Source of the DNA: JABFXC01 sp045804265 | GTDB lineage: Bacteria; Gemmatimonadota; Gemmatimonadetes; Gemmatimonadales; Gemmatimonadaceae | DNA: 64,000 bases | NCBI GenBank assembly: GCA_045804265.1 | Contig: JBJMNK010000127.1 | Coordinates: 24,341-88,340, forward strand | Direction: 5' to 3' | Part shown: one piece after another, positions 16,278 through 24,785 of the stretch | Numbering within the stretch: the stretch's first letter is position 1 | How the letters are laid out: the number at the start of each line of letters is the position of its first letter | Made by a program: the position numbers and the translations under genes | The notes under the pieces: model-generated | Seen by the model: only the letters and a program-made list of their open reading frames with translations | Databases searched by the model: none | What the model was told of the DNA's origin: nothing

Positions 16278-17102
16278 ATGCCGATTACAAAGGAAGGCCC
16301 GCGCACTGGCTCGCTGACGCCGGGGCTCGCCGTGCCTAACGGCGCCACGCATGACGCCACTGCGGCGTCAGGCTCGGCGCTCGCCGAAACGGGCGCGACG
16401 CTCGCCGCTCGCCCCTACGCGCGCCGCGGCGTCTCGCCGAGCGGCGACCCGATCCGCGTCATCCTCGCCGACGACCACAAGCTGCTGCGGCAGGGGGTGA
16501 AGGCGCTGCTGCGCAACGCGCCCGACATCGTGATTGTCGGCGAAGCCGCTTCCGGTGACGAGGCTGTCGCACTCGCCGAGCGACAGCGGCCCGACGTCGT
16601 GGTGATGGACCTCGACATGGGCGGCGGCGACGGCGCGACCGCGACACGAACGCTCGCCCGTGAGGCGCCGTTGATCCGCGTCCTCATCCTGACGATGCAC
16701 AACGAGGAGGAGCGGCTCCTCCCGCTGCTGGCGGATGGCGCGCGCGGTTACCTGGCGAAGAACACCGCCGACACGGAGCTGGTGGACGCGATCCGCGTCG
16801 TTGCATCGGGCGACATCTATGTCCGGCCATCGGTCGCTCGGCTGCTGGCGAGCCAGGTCGTGCAGAAGCGTGAACGCCAAACCGATACGCCAGCCGACCT
16901 GTTCGCCACGCTCAGCGATCGCGAGCGGACCGTACTGCGCCTCGTCGCCGAGGGTTACAACGGTCCCGAGATCGGCGAGCAGCTGCACATCACCGCGAAG
17001 ACCGTCGACACGTACAAGCAGCGCATCGAAGAGAAGATCGGTCTGGCGCACCGAACCGAGTACGTGCGGTTCGCGATCGATGCGGGGCTGCTGCTGAAGT
17101 AA
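16278..17102 (+). CDS. NarL/LuxR-type response regulator
   Basis: This 274-residue protein has a receiver domain starting IRVILADDHKLLRQGVK, with phosphorylatable Asp111 in VVMDLDMGG and Lys in LAKNT. The C-terminal LuxR helix-turn-helix reads LSDRERTVLRLVAEGYNGPEIGEQLHITAKTV. An unusual 50-residue Ala/Gly/Thr-rich leader precedes the receiver. The ATG at 16278 is chosen over an upstream GTG/ATG because the frame before it is not coding-like. It lies 180 bases after the PAS-GAF kinase and just before a strong terminator, closing the Usp-sensor-regulator unit. Confidence 0.9.
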   Translation: MPITKEGPRTGSLTPGLAVPNGATHDATAASGSALAETGATLAARPYARRGVSPSGDPIRVILADDHKLLRQGVKALLRNAPDIVIVGEAASGDEAVALAERQRPDVVVMDLDMGGGDGATATRTLAREAPLIRVLILTMHNEEERLLPLLADGARGYLAKNTADTELVDAIRVVASGDIYVRPSVARLLASQVVQKRERQTDTPADLFATLSDRERTVLRLVAEGYNGPEIGEQLHITAKTVDTYKQRIEEKIGLAHRTEYVRFAIDAGLLLK

Positions 17103-17120
17103 CCCCGCGTCACACACACG

Positions 17121-17163
17121 ATGAAAGAGCGCCGGCCACCGAACGTGGCCGGCGCTCTTTCAT
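17121..17163. terminator. Strong intrinsic terminator hairpin
   Basis: A perfect 19-bp stem with a five-base loop (CGAAC at 17140-17144) lies 18 bases after the response-regulator stop. The arms begin ATGAAAGAGCGCCGGCCAC and end with CTTTCAT, so a short T-run follows the GC core. It should insulate the second Usp gene from upstream readthrough. Confidence 0.9.
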
Positions 17164-17272
17164 TCCCGCGTATTCCCGCTGCACCGACGCGCGCCGTCGG
17201 GACTACCCTGACTGCGCTCCGTTGCGGCGGAGAACAATGTGGCAGCGTAACCCTCTGTCCGCGAGGTTCGAG

Positions 17273-18244
17273 ATGCCGACCGAAACCAGCACCAACACCA
17301 TTTCGGGCGCAACCATTGCACGCCCTGAAGGCAGCCAGCCGACGATGGCCCCCACAAGCCGTGTCGTCCTCGTCGCGACCGACGACACCGAGGCGTCGGC
17401 GCCAGCGCTCCGCTTCGCGCGCACGCTCGCCGAACGTGGTGCCGCGGTACATGCGCTGCACGTCGTCGACACCCGCTCGGCACCGATGCCGCCACCGCTC
17501 GACTTGGCGATCGCCTTCACCGACGCGACCTTCGGCGACGCATTCCGCGAGCAGCGGGAGAACGAAGTCCGCGAGACGATCGCCGAGACGATCGGCGCGC
17601 CGATCGACTGGCCGGCGCGCATCGCGTTAGGCGTTCCACCGTACGTGATCGTGCGCGAGGCGCGGGCGCTGCACGCCGACCTCGTCGTGCTCGGGCTTCG
17701 CCGCCACAACGCGATCGAGCGCGCGGTCGGCGACGAGACGACGCTGCACGTGATGCGCGCGGCGCCCTGCCCGGTGGTCGCGGTCACCACCCCGCTCACC
17801 GCGCCACTGCGGCGGGTGCTGGTGGCGGTGGACTTCAGCCGGGCGAGCCTCGAGGCGGCGCGCGCCGCCGACCACCTCGTCGGAAAGGAGGGGACGCTCG
17901 TCCTCGCCTACGTCGCGCCGGCCGACCTGGCCATTCCGGACGACGGCGAGCGCGTGATCCACGAGCTCGGCGTCGATGCCGCCTTCGCCTGGTTCCGCGG
18001 CGAGCTCGGTCGCGCCGTGGATGCACCGGTGGAAGAGGTCAAGCTCCGCCGCTGGACCAGCGCCCGCGTCGCCGAGGTGCTGCTCTCCTACGCGGATGGG
18101 GCGAAGATCGACATGCTCGCGTTAGGCAGCGTCCGGCACGGGCGGATCGAGCGCTGGATCCTCGGCAGCGTGACGACCGACATCGCGCGCAACGGGAGCC
18201 GCTCGATGCTGGTGGTCCCGCCCGATGATCGGGCGACCGCGTAG
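17273..18244 (+). CDS. Tandem universal stress protein (Usp) 2
   Basis: This is a 323-residue double Usp. Domain 1 starts SRVVLVATDDTEASAPAL and ends with GLRRHNAIERAVGDET. Domain 2 starts RRVLVAVDFSRASLEAARAA and ends with HGRIERWILGSVTTDIARNG, an ATP-binding-type loop. It is a paralogue of the proteins at 13453 and 19619, sharing the unusual GLxxH core in domain 1. The ATG at 17273 has GAGG upstream; an earlier in-frame ATG would add 17 basic residues. It is a single-gene unit between a terminator and the convergent alcohol dehydrogenase gene. Confidence 0.85.
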   Translation: MPTETSTNTISGATIARPEGSQPTMAPTSRVVLVATDDTEASAPALRFARTLAERGAAVHALHVVDTRSAPMPPPLDLAIAFTDATFGDAFREQRENEVRETIAETIGAPIDWPARIALGVPPYVIVREARALHADLVVLGLRRHNAIERAVGDETTLHVMRAAPCPVVAVTTPLTAPLRRVLVAVDFSRASLEAARAADHLVGKEGTLVLAYVAPADLAIPDDGERVIHELGVDAAFAWFRGELGRAVDAPVEEVKLRRWTSARVAEVLLSYADGAKIDMLALGSVRHGRIERWILGSVTTDIARNGSRSMLVVPPDDRATA

Positions 18245-18276
18245 AGATCGCGCGTGTTCCGGTCCGACGCTCGCGA

Positions 18277-19392
18277 TCAGAAGGTGATCGCGACCTTCAG
18301 CACGCCATCGCGATGTTCGCCGAACAGCTCGTACGCCTCACCGATCCGCTCGAGGGGATAACGGTGTGTCAGCAGCGGCGTGAGGTCGATGCGACCGTGG
18401 CGCACCAGCTCCATCAACCGCCGCATCCGCTCCTTCCCGCCGGGGCAGAGCGTCGTCACGATGCGGATGTCGCCGAGCCCCGCCGCGAACGCATCGTAAG
18501 GCACGCCGAGCTTCCCGGAGTAGACGCCGAGGCTGGACAGCGTTCCGCCGGGGCGTAGCGAACGGAGCCCCGCCTCGAAGGTGGCCTGGGTGCCCAACGC
18601 CTCGATCGCGACGTCGGCGCCGCCGCCGGTGAGGCGCTTCACCTCGGCCGCGAGATCCACTGCCGTGGGATCGAGCACGACGTCCGCGCCCATCCGCTCC
18701 GCGACGTCGCGGCGGTGCGCGTCGGGATCGGACCCGATGACGATCGCCGCTCCCATCAGCCGTGCTCCGATCGTCGCGCAAATGCCGATCGGGCCCTGGC
18801 CGAGGACGACCACGGAGTCACCGGGCTTCACTCCTCCCGACTCGGCGCCACTGAAACCGGTCGAGGCGATGTCCGCGAGCAGCACCACCTGTTCGTCGCG
18901 CAGCTCGTCGGGGATCTTCGCCAGGTTGGCCTGCGCGTACGGCACGCGCAGGTATTCCGCCTGTGCGCCATCGATGGTGTTGCCGAAGCGCCAACCGCCG
19001 ATCGCCTCGAAGCCGGAGCCGTGGCCGCATTGCGACTGGTGCCCGGACAGGCAGCCGTGGCACTGGCCGCAGGGGGTGATCGCGCCGACGAGGACACGGT
19101 CGCCTAACGCGTAGCCGGTGACTCCCGCGCCGAGCTCGGTGATCACGCCGACCGCCTCGTGCCCGATCACCAGTCCGGAGCGGACGGGGTACTCGCCGCG
19201 GAGAATGTGGATGTCGGTGCCGCAGATCGTCGTCAGCGTCAGGCGGATCACCGCTTCACCGGCGGCGGCGCGAGGGCGCGGGACGTCGCGCAGCTCGAGC
19301 CTGTTCGGCGAGACGAAGACGTTCGCGCGCATCGTGTCGACGGCCGCGCCGGTCAGCGGATATGCCCGCTCGAATGCCGAGATACTGGTCAT
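18277..19392 (-). CDS. Zinc-dependent medium-chain alcohol dehydrogenase
   Basis: This 371-residue MDR-family enzyme has catalytic zinc ligands Cys57 (ICGTDIH) and His78-Glu79 (GHEAVG), a structural zinc site Cys108/111/114/122 (CGQCHGC...QC) and a Rossmann motif VLGQGPIG. It oxidises alcohols or reduces aldehydes with NAD(P); the exact substrate is not readable. The start is the ATG at 19392, with AGGAGGG seven bases before it; the frame also contains an ATG nine codons upstream. It is divergent from the third Usp gene, with 226 bases between. Zn-ADH genes next to Usp genes are common in low-oxygen regulons of other bacteria. Confidence 0.88.
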   Translation of the reverse strand: MTSISAFERAYPLTGAAVDTMRANVFVSPNRLELRDVPRPRAAAGEAVIRLTLTTICGTDIHILRGEYPVRSGLVIGHEAVGVITELGAGVTGYALGDRVLVGAITPCGQCHGCLSGHQSQCGHGSGFEAIGGWRFGNTIDGAQAEYLRVPYAQANLAKIPDELRDEQVVLLADIASTGFSGAESGGVKPGDSVVVLGQGPIGICATIGARLMGAAIVIGSDPDAHRRDVAERMGADVVLDPTAVDLAAEVKRLTGGGADVAIEALGTQATFEAGLRSLRPGGTLSSLGVYSGKLGVPYDAFAAGLGDIRIVTTLCPGGKERMRRLMELVRHGRIDLTPLLTHRYPLERIGEAYELFGEHRDGVLKVAITF

Positions 19393-19618
19393 GGATCCCT
19401 CCTGCGTGCCACCACGCATTCGTGTTCTGCAAGTATGCGATCGGTCTCACTCACGAAGCATCCGATGCAGGCCCCTTCGCTGTCAGGCACGGGCCGACAC
19501 CATCAACGCCATATCCCCGACTGCGCCGACATACCACACGCGCGACCTTGCACGCGTACCATTCCCGCCGGTCGCGCCGCATCCACGACGCGGGGCGGCA
19601 ACACCGGAGGTCCGCGCC

Positions 19619-21001
19619 ATGTCCACCGCAACCATCGAGAGACCATCGCCGGTCGTGAGCGATCTCTCCGCCAACGTCGAACGGCTGTCGCGCAGCTACG
19701 ATCCGCCGATCCGCGGCCCCATCCTCCTCGCCAGCGCCGGACGCGGGGCGACCAACGCCACCTTCTACATCGCGAGTGCGCTCGCCGAACGGTTAGGCAC
19801 CGATGTCGAAGTCGCCGGGGTCCTCGAGCCGTACCCGGCGCTCCTGTTCGCCGACCAGGCGCCGGTGTACCCATCGGACTTCGATTCCATACGCCGCGAC
19901 GTCATCGCACACGCGATCGCGCGCCGGGTCTACGCGATCGGTCCGAAAGCGGAGCAATGGCCGGTCACGATCCTCGACGGCCACGCGCCGAGCGCGATCG
20001 CGAAGTTCGCTCGCGAGCACGACGCGAGCATGATCGTCGTCGGACTCGGCAACCACGCTCCGGCCGATCGACTCCCCGGCGGCGAACGCGCGCTGCACAT
20101 CCTGCGCTCCGCCGACCGCCCGGTCTATGCGGTCGCGCCCGACGTGGTTGCGCTTCCCAAGACCGCGGTGTGCGGGATCGACTTCAGTGCCGCGAGCGTG
20201 CGCGCCGCGCGTGCCGCGCTCATGTCGCTCGCCGAGAACGGCCTGCTGGTACTCGTCAACGTCAGGCCGTTGATCGACCTGCTCCCCCTCTATGCGTCAA
20301 GCGAGCATTCGCGTGAGCGCTACGAGATGCAGCTCGCGACATGGGAGGCGGGCACGGAGCGCGGGACCGCGGCGCAGTTCGCGCGGCTGCGCGAGGAGCT
20401 GCGGCGCTACACGCCACGCGGCGTGACCATCGAGACGCGGACGCGCTCGGGGGTTGTGCTGGAAGAGCTGCTCGCCGTCGCCAACGCGACCGGCGCACAA
20501 CTCGTCGCCGTCGGCACGCACGGTCCCGGCGCGATCGAGCGGTTCTTCATCGGCAGCGTCGCGACCGAGGTGCTCCGTCACGCCAGGCGAAGCGTGCTCG
20601 TCGCTCCCGACCCGTCACCCGCGGAGTCGGCACGGCTCTCGCTGCGAATTCGTGGTACCGCCAGCATCGTCGACGCGGACCAGTGGGGCGCGGTGCTCGA
20701 GAAGTTTTCGGCGCGCAATGCTGGTCGCATGGTGAAGCTGGAGGTGAATGACCCCGAGCTGGGCGCACAGCTCCAGCTGACGGGGTTCGCGCTGCTGGGT
20801 GTCACCTATGACCATCACGACCAGCGGGTCGACGTGATGCTTGGCGACGCGCGCGACAACACGCGCCACCTGACGCGGTCGATCTCGCGGGTGGACGACG
20901 TGTCGATCGCCACCGCGACTGATGGTCCGGAGCAGGCGCTCCGGATCCTCAGCGGACGTTCGCAGACGCTGGTCACGTTTCTCGACGGGGGCGCGTCATG
21001 A
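19619..21001 (+). CDS. Tandem Usp fused to a DUF5335-like domain (Usp 3)
   Basis: This 460-residue protein starts MSTATIERPS with GGAGG upstream. Two Usp domains occupy about residues 30-335; the second ends GTHGPGAIERFFIGSVATEVL. A third domain (about 345-460) begins with DADQWGAVLEKFSARNAGR and continues to LRILSGRSQTLVTFLDGG. That order of blocks resembles DUF5335, a small family usually encoded separately, so this looks like a fusion. The end overlaps the next small gene by ATGA and, through it, the P-type ATPase, so all three are probably translated together. Function beyond stress adaptation is not known. Confidence 0.8.
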   Translation: MSTATIERPSPVVSDLSANVERLSRSYDPPIRGPILLASAGRGATNATFYIASALAERLGTDVEVAGVLEPYPALLFADQAPVYPSDFDSIRRDVIAHAIARRVYAIGPKAEQWPVTILDGHAPSAIAKFAREHDASMIVVGLGNHAPADRLPGGERALHILRSADRPVYAVAPDVVALPKTAVCGIDFSAASVRAARAALMSLAENGLLVLVNVRPLIDLLPLYASSEHSRERYEMQLATWEAGTERGTAAQFARLREELRRYTPRGVTIETRTRSGVVLEELLAVANATGAQLVAVGTHGPGAIERFFIGSVATEVLRHARRSVLVAPDPSPAESARLSLRIRGTASIVDADQWGAVLEKFSARNAGRMVKLEVNDPELGAQLQLTGFALLGVTYDHHDQRVDVMLGDARDNTRHLTRSISRVDDVSIATATDGPEQALRILSGRSQTLVTFLDGGAS

Positions 21002-21180
21002 CGAAGACCGAGCACGAAACGGCGAAACGCCCCGGTGCGAAGTACACCGGGCCAACGCAGCCGCCGGCACAGCGGGAGCCGGCGGCGGTGATCGCGGAGC
21101 TGATGCAGAAACGGTTCACCCCCACCCGCTCGCGCGAGGAGCAGGCATTCATCGACCTGCAGCGGGGTTGCCACCAGTGA
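20998..21180 (+). CDS. 60-residue protein bridging the Usp and P-type ATPase genes
   Basis: The gene overlaps the stop of the Usp gene (ATGA at 20998) and its own TGA overlaps the GTG start of the ATPase (GTGA at 21177). This tight coupling is the main evidence that it is translated. The product is hydrophilic and basic, Pro-rich at first and helical at the end (EQAFIDLQRGCHQ), with one Cys near the C-terminus. I recognise no family. It could be a regulatory partner of either neighbour or merely a translational bridge. Confidence 0.55.
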   Translation: MTKTEHETAKRPGAKYTGPTQPPAQREPAAVIAELMQKRFTPTRSREEQAFIDLQRGCHQ

Positions 21181-23120
21181 CCGGACAGGGGCGCGTCAGG
21201 CCTAACGGTGCCGGCGTGCCCCTCATCGCCGTCGCGGCGCTGGTGGTGCTCGCGGCCGGGCTGGTGGTCCGGGGGGCGGGCGGGGAGCAGCTGGGCGGCC
21301 GGATCCTGTTCGGCGGGCTGCTCGTCACCGGGGCGCCGCTGGCCTGGCGGACGCTGCGTGGAATGATGAATGGCGAGTTCGCATCCGACATCGTCGCGAT
21401 GCTGGCGATCGTCGGCGCGGTCGCCCTCAACCAGCCGATCGCCGGGCTGGTCGTCGTCGTGATGCAATCGGGGGGCGAGACGCTCGAGCGCTACGCCGAA
21501 GGACGCGCGTCAGCCGCGGTCCGCGCGCTCGAGCAGGATGCGCCACACATCGCGCACCGGGTGCGCGGCGACGGGCCGGCGGTGGATGACATCACGGTCG
21601 AGTCGATCGCGGTCGGTGACGTGCTGCTCGTGCGGCCCGGCGAGATGATCCCCTGCGACGCCGTGGTCGTCGATGGGCGCTCGCACGTCGACAGCTCGCG
21701 CCTGAGAGGCGAGCCGATCCCGGTGACCGCCGCCGCCGGAACGACGCTGCTCAGCGGCAGTCTCGACATCGATGGGCCGCTGGTGATTCGCGCGACGGCG
21801 GTCGCGGGCGAGAGCCAGTACGCGCGGATCGTCGACCTCGTGCGCACGGCGCAGGCGAGCAAGGCACCGCTGCAGCGGCTGGCCGACCGTTATGCGACCT
21901 GGTTCACGCCGCTCACCCTGGTCGTCTGCGCGGCGGCGTGGCTGCTCAGCGGCGAGGTCGAGCGGGTGCTCGCGGTGCTGGTGGTGGCGACGCCCTGCCC
22001 GCTCATCCTCGCGACGCCGGTGGCGATCATCGGCGGGATCAACCGTGCGGCGCGCCAGCTGGTGGTCGTCCGCAACGGTGGCGCGCTCGAGCAGCTCTCG
22101 TCGGTGAACGTCGCGGTATTCGACAAGACGGGGACGCTCACCATCGGCTCGCCCGAGGTCGGGCGGGTCGTACCGTTAGGCAGCCGCGATGCGATGGAGC
22201 TCCTCCGCCTGGCCGGAAGCATCGAGCAGGGATCGGGGCACCTGCTCGCCCGTTCGGTGGTGCGTGCGGCGATGGCATCGGGGGCGGTGCTCGACCGTCC
22301 CACCGGCGTCGAGGAGCACGCCGGGCAGGGCGTCGCCGGCCGGCTCGACGGCCGCGAGATAATCGTCGGCTCGCGCAGCCTCATCGAGGCGAAGGCGCCG
22401 GGGACGCTCGCTGCATTCGGGAGCGCCGCGTCGGACGCGGGGCTGCGCTCGTTCATCGTCGTCGACGGCGCCGCGGCCGGCGTCATCGAGTACGCCGACC
22501 AGCTCCGCGGCGGGCTGGCACCATTCTTCGCCCGGCTCCGCGCGTTAGGCGCGGACCGGCTCGTCCTCCTCTCCGGCGATTCGGCGGCGCACACCGCCGC
22601 GGTCGCGGCCGCGGTCGGGATCACCGAGGCCCGCGGCGACCTCCTGCCCGGCGACAAGGTGACGATCGTGCGCGAGCTGGTGAACGCGGGCGCGCGCGTG
22701 CTGATGGTCGGCGACGGCACCAACGACGCCCCGGCGCTGACGGCGGCGAACGTCGGCATCGCACTCGCCGGCCACGGCGGCGGGATCGTCGCCGAAGCGG
22801 CCGACATCGTCGTCCTCGGCAGCGACGTCACCCGTGTCGCCGACGCGATCGTGATCGCCCGCCGGACGCTGCAGATCGCGAAGCAGAGCATCCGCGTCGG
22901 GCTCGGATTGAGCGTGATCGCGATGGCCGCCGCCGCGTTCGGCTTCGTCGCACCGGTCCCCGGCGCGCTCCTCCAGGAAGCGATCGACGTCGCGGTCATC
23001 GTCAATGCGCTGCGGACGAGCCGAGCCCCGCGTCAGGCGCGGCGTAGGGAAACGCCCCACACGACTTCCGGACCCTCCTTACAGACGGCGACCCTCGGCG
23101 AATCGATCTTGAGGGCGTGA
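21177..23120 (+). CDS. Atypical heavy-metal P1B-type ATPase without metal-binding domain
   Basis: This 647-residue P-type ATPase begins at GTG 21177. It has DKTGT (Asp316), a membrane metal motif TPCPL (Cys274) in place of CPC, and GDGTNDAPAL, so it belongs to the P1B superfamily, but it has no N-terminal heavy-metal domain. Two signature motifs are altered: the actuator TGES reads RGEP (Arg177-Gly-Glu179-Pro), keeping the catalytic Glu, and SEHP reads SGHLLA. The metal cannot be assigned from these. It is coupled to the Usp/small-protein genes upstream. P-type ATPases of this TPC type accompany Usp genes in some hypoxia islands, which would fit the context. Confidence 0.8.
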   Translation: MTGQGRVRPNGAGVPLIAVAALVVLAAGLVVRGAGGEQLGGRILFGGLLVTGAPLAWRTLRGMMNGEFASDIVAMLAIVGAVALNQPIAGLVVVVMQSGGETLERYAEGRASAAVRALEQDAPHIAHRVRGDGPAVDDITVESIAVGDVLLVRPGEMIPCDAVVVDGRSHVDSSRLRGEPIPVTAAAGTTLLSGSLDIDGPLVIRATAVAGESQYARIVDLVRTAQASKAPLQRLADRYATWFTPLTLVVCAAAWLLSGEVERVLAVLVVATPCPLILATPVAIIGGINRAARQLVVVRNGGALEQLSSVNVAVFDKTGTLTIGSPEVGRVVPLGSRDAMELLRLAGSIEQGSGHLLARSVVRAAMASGAVLDRPTGVEEHAGQGVAGRLDGREIIVGSRSLIEAKAPGTLAAFGSAASDAGLRSFIVVDGAAAGVIEYADQLRGGLAPFFARLRALGADRLVLLSGDSAAHTAAVAAAVGITEARGDLLPGDKVTIVRELVNAGARVLMVGDGTNDAPALTAANVGIALAGHGGGIVAEAADIVVLGSDVTRVADAIVIARRTLQIAKQSIRVGLGLSVIAMAAAAFGFVAPVPGALLQEAIDVAVIVNALRTSRAPRQARRRETPHTTSGPSLQTATLGESILRA

Positions 23121-23151
23121 CTCGAGAGCGGAACATCATCGGCGGCGCAGC

Positions 23152-24288
23152 ATGACGACCATGACGGGGCCGGAGTCGCGGCGCGTCCCGGACGATGGCG
23201 TGTCGGCGCGCGCGTCAGGCGCAGCGGCCATGCGCCGCGAGCCATGGCGGCTCTGGCGTGTCGCCCTCCCCGACGCGCTCCCTGATTCGGTGGCGCGCTT
23301 CCTCGCGGTGCCGCTGAGCGCGAAGCTCGCCGGCACGAACGTGACGATCGTCATCGCCGCGCTTGGTGTCGCGCTGTTCACGCATCGCGGCACGCCGGAA
23401 GACGGCGAGTTGCTCGCGCTGATGACGATCGCGCTCGGCGTCAGCCTCGCCGTGAGCGTGGGGCTCGTCCTCGCCGCACTGCGTCCGCTTCATTATCTCG
23501 AGCAGGCGGCGGAGCAGGTTTCGAGCGGAAATCTCGCCGCGCGTGTGCCGTCATCGCCGCTCGCCGACCGCAACATCGCCCGCATCGGGCGCACGTTCAA
23601 TCGCGTCCTCGAGGACCTGATCGCCGACCGTGCGCGGGCGCGTCGCCTCGCGCGCGAAGTGATCCGCGCCGGCGACCTGCAGCGCGCGCACATCGGGCGC
23701 GAGCTCAACGAATCGACCGCGCAGGTGCTCGCCGCCCTGTCGTTCCAGGCGAGCGCGCTCGCGTCGATCAGCACCGATCAGGAAGTGACGGAGCGGCTCG
23801 ACACGATTCGCGGTTTGACGGCGCAGGCGCTCGACCAGGTCGGCATGATCGCGCAGACGATTCATCCGCGCGTGCTCGATGATCTCGGACCGGTCGTCGC
23901 GCTCAAGGGACTCGCCCGTCGCGTGCGCGAGACGACGCCGGTGGAGGCGGACGTCTACGCCGACCTCGGCGAAGCGGAGCTCACCCACTGGCAGGCGGCG
24001 ATGGTCTACCGCGTCGCCGAAGAAGCGGTGGCGAACGCGGTACGCCACGGCTCGGCCCAGCGCGTGTGCATCCGCCTGACGGGAACGGCGAGCGGGGTGC
24101 GTCTGGCGATCAGCGACGACGGCCGCGGCTTCGTTGTCGAGGCGGCGCGGTCCGGGCCGGGGCTCGGCCTGTTCATGATGCAGGAGCGCGCGTCACTCGC
24201 TGGTGCTACATTCGCGATCGACAGTGGACCAGCGACGGGCACCCTCGTCGAGGTCGTGCTTCCGCTCAGGACGGGGCCAGAGTCATGA
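23152..24288 (+). CDS. NarX-like membrane sensor kinase with Asn in place of the phosphoacceptor His
   Basis: This 378-residue protein has two membrane segments (about residues 62-80 and 85-107), a HAMP-like linker (to about 160), a HisKA_3-type helix pair and a HATPase domain with EEAVANAVRHG and DDGRGF. The dimerisation box reads IGRELNESTAQ, where family members have RELHD/E; the phosphoacceptor position is Asn186 (codon AAC). ATP-binding motifs look intact. It could be a pseudokinase that modulates a partner, or use another residue. It ends with ATGA overlap into the flavin-protein gene and starts 31 bases after the P-type ATPase, so it belongs to the same transcription unit. Confidence 0.8.
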   Translation: MTTMTGPESRRVPDDGVSARASGAAAMRREPWRLWRVALPDALPDSVARFLAVPLSAKLAGTNVTIVIAALGVALFTHRGTPEDGELLALMTIALGVSLAVSVGLVLAALRPLHYLEQAAEQVSSGNLAARVPSSPLADRNIARIGRTFNRVLEDLIADRARARRLAREVIRAGDLQRAHIGRELNESTAQVLAALSFQASALASISTDQEVTERLDTIRGLTAQALDQVGMIAQTIHPRVLDDLGPVVALKGLARRVRETTPVEADVYADLGEAELTHWQAAMVYRVAEEAVANAVRHGSAQRVCIRLTGTASGVRLAISDDGRGFVVEAARSGPGLGLFMMQERASLAGATFAIDSGPATGTLVEVVLPLRTGPES

Positions 24289-24785
24289 AACGCGAATCAA
24301 AGTCCGCCGGCCACACCGCGCGCCGATCGAATCCGCGGGTAGGGCCGAGCTTCCGTTCGCTCGACAAGACCGAGTGCGAGCGGGTCCTCTCGCGCAACCA
24401 TGTCGCACGAATCGCGTTCTCGTTTCACGACAAGGTGGACATCGAACCGGTTCACTATGTCTACGATCACGGCGACCTGTTCGGCCGGACGTCGCTCGGC
24501 TCGAAGCTGACGACGCTCGCTCACAACCACTGGGTCGCGGTCGAGGTGGACGAAGTCGATGGTCTCTTCGACTGGCGGAGCGTGGTCGTGCACGGCTCCT
24601 TCTACACTGTCTCGGCGGAACTTCCCGGCGTCGAATCCGCCGCCTGGGCCCGCGGCATCGAGCTGCTGCGCGCACTCATCCCCGAGACGGGGACGGCTGA
24701 CGACCCGGTGCCATTCCGCTCGGTGCTGTTCCAGATCCACGTCGACTCGACGACTGGACGGGAGTCGCTGCCAAGCACCCGTTAG
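24285..24785 (+). CDS. Pyridoxamine 5'-phosphate oxidase-like flavin-binding protein
   Basis: This 166-residue protein follows the split-barrel FMN-binding pattern of the nitroimidazole-resistance/PPOX-like family: LDKTECERVLSRNHVARIAFSF, then IEPVHYVYDHGDLFGRT and LTTLAHNHWVAVEVDEVDG, and the closing WRSVVVHGSFYTV. Members bind FMN, haem or F420 and act in redox or stress metabolism. It overlaps the kinase-like gene by ATGA. Its stop codon TAG lies in a GTTAGGC word (24781), and its last 110 bases overlap the convergent gene at 24676-25296. The start is fixed by the overlap and by the in-frame basic leader MKRESKSAGH. Confidence 0.82.
   Translation: MKRESKSAGHTARRSNPRVGPSFRSLDKTECERVLSRNHVARIAFSFHDKVDIEPVHYVYDHGDLFGRTSLGSKLTTLAHNHWVAVEVDEVDGLFDWRSVVVHGSFYTVSAELPGVESAAWARGIELLRALIPETGTADDPVPFRSVLFQIHVDSTTGRESLPSTR

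Noticed and set aside
17198..17213. DosR-box-like GGGACT words before Usp genes (also about 13350)
   Set aside because: Only two upstream regions share GGGACTnnCCT, the third lacks it, and the match to the 20-bp palindrome is poor.
18246..18278. GATCGCG/CGCGATC inverted repeat between Usp 2 and the alcohol dehydrogenase
   Set aside because: Only seven pairs around a 19-base loop, no T-run, overlaps a stop codon.
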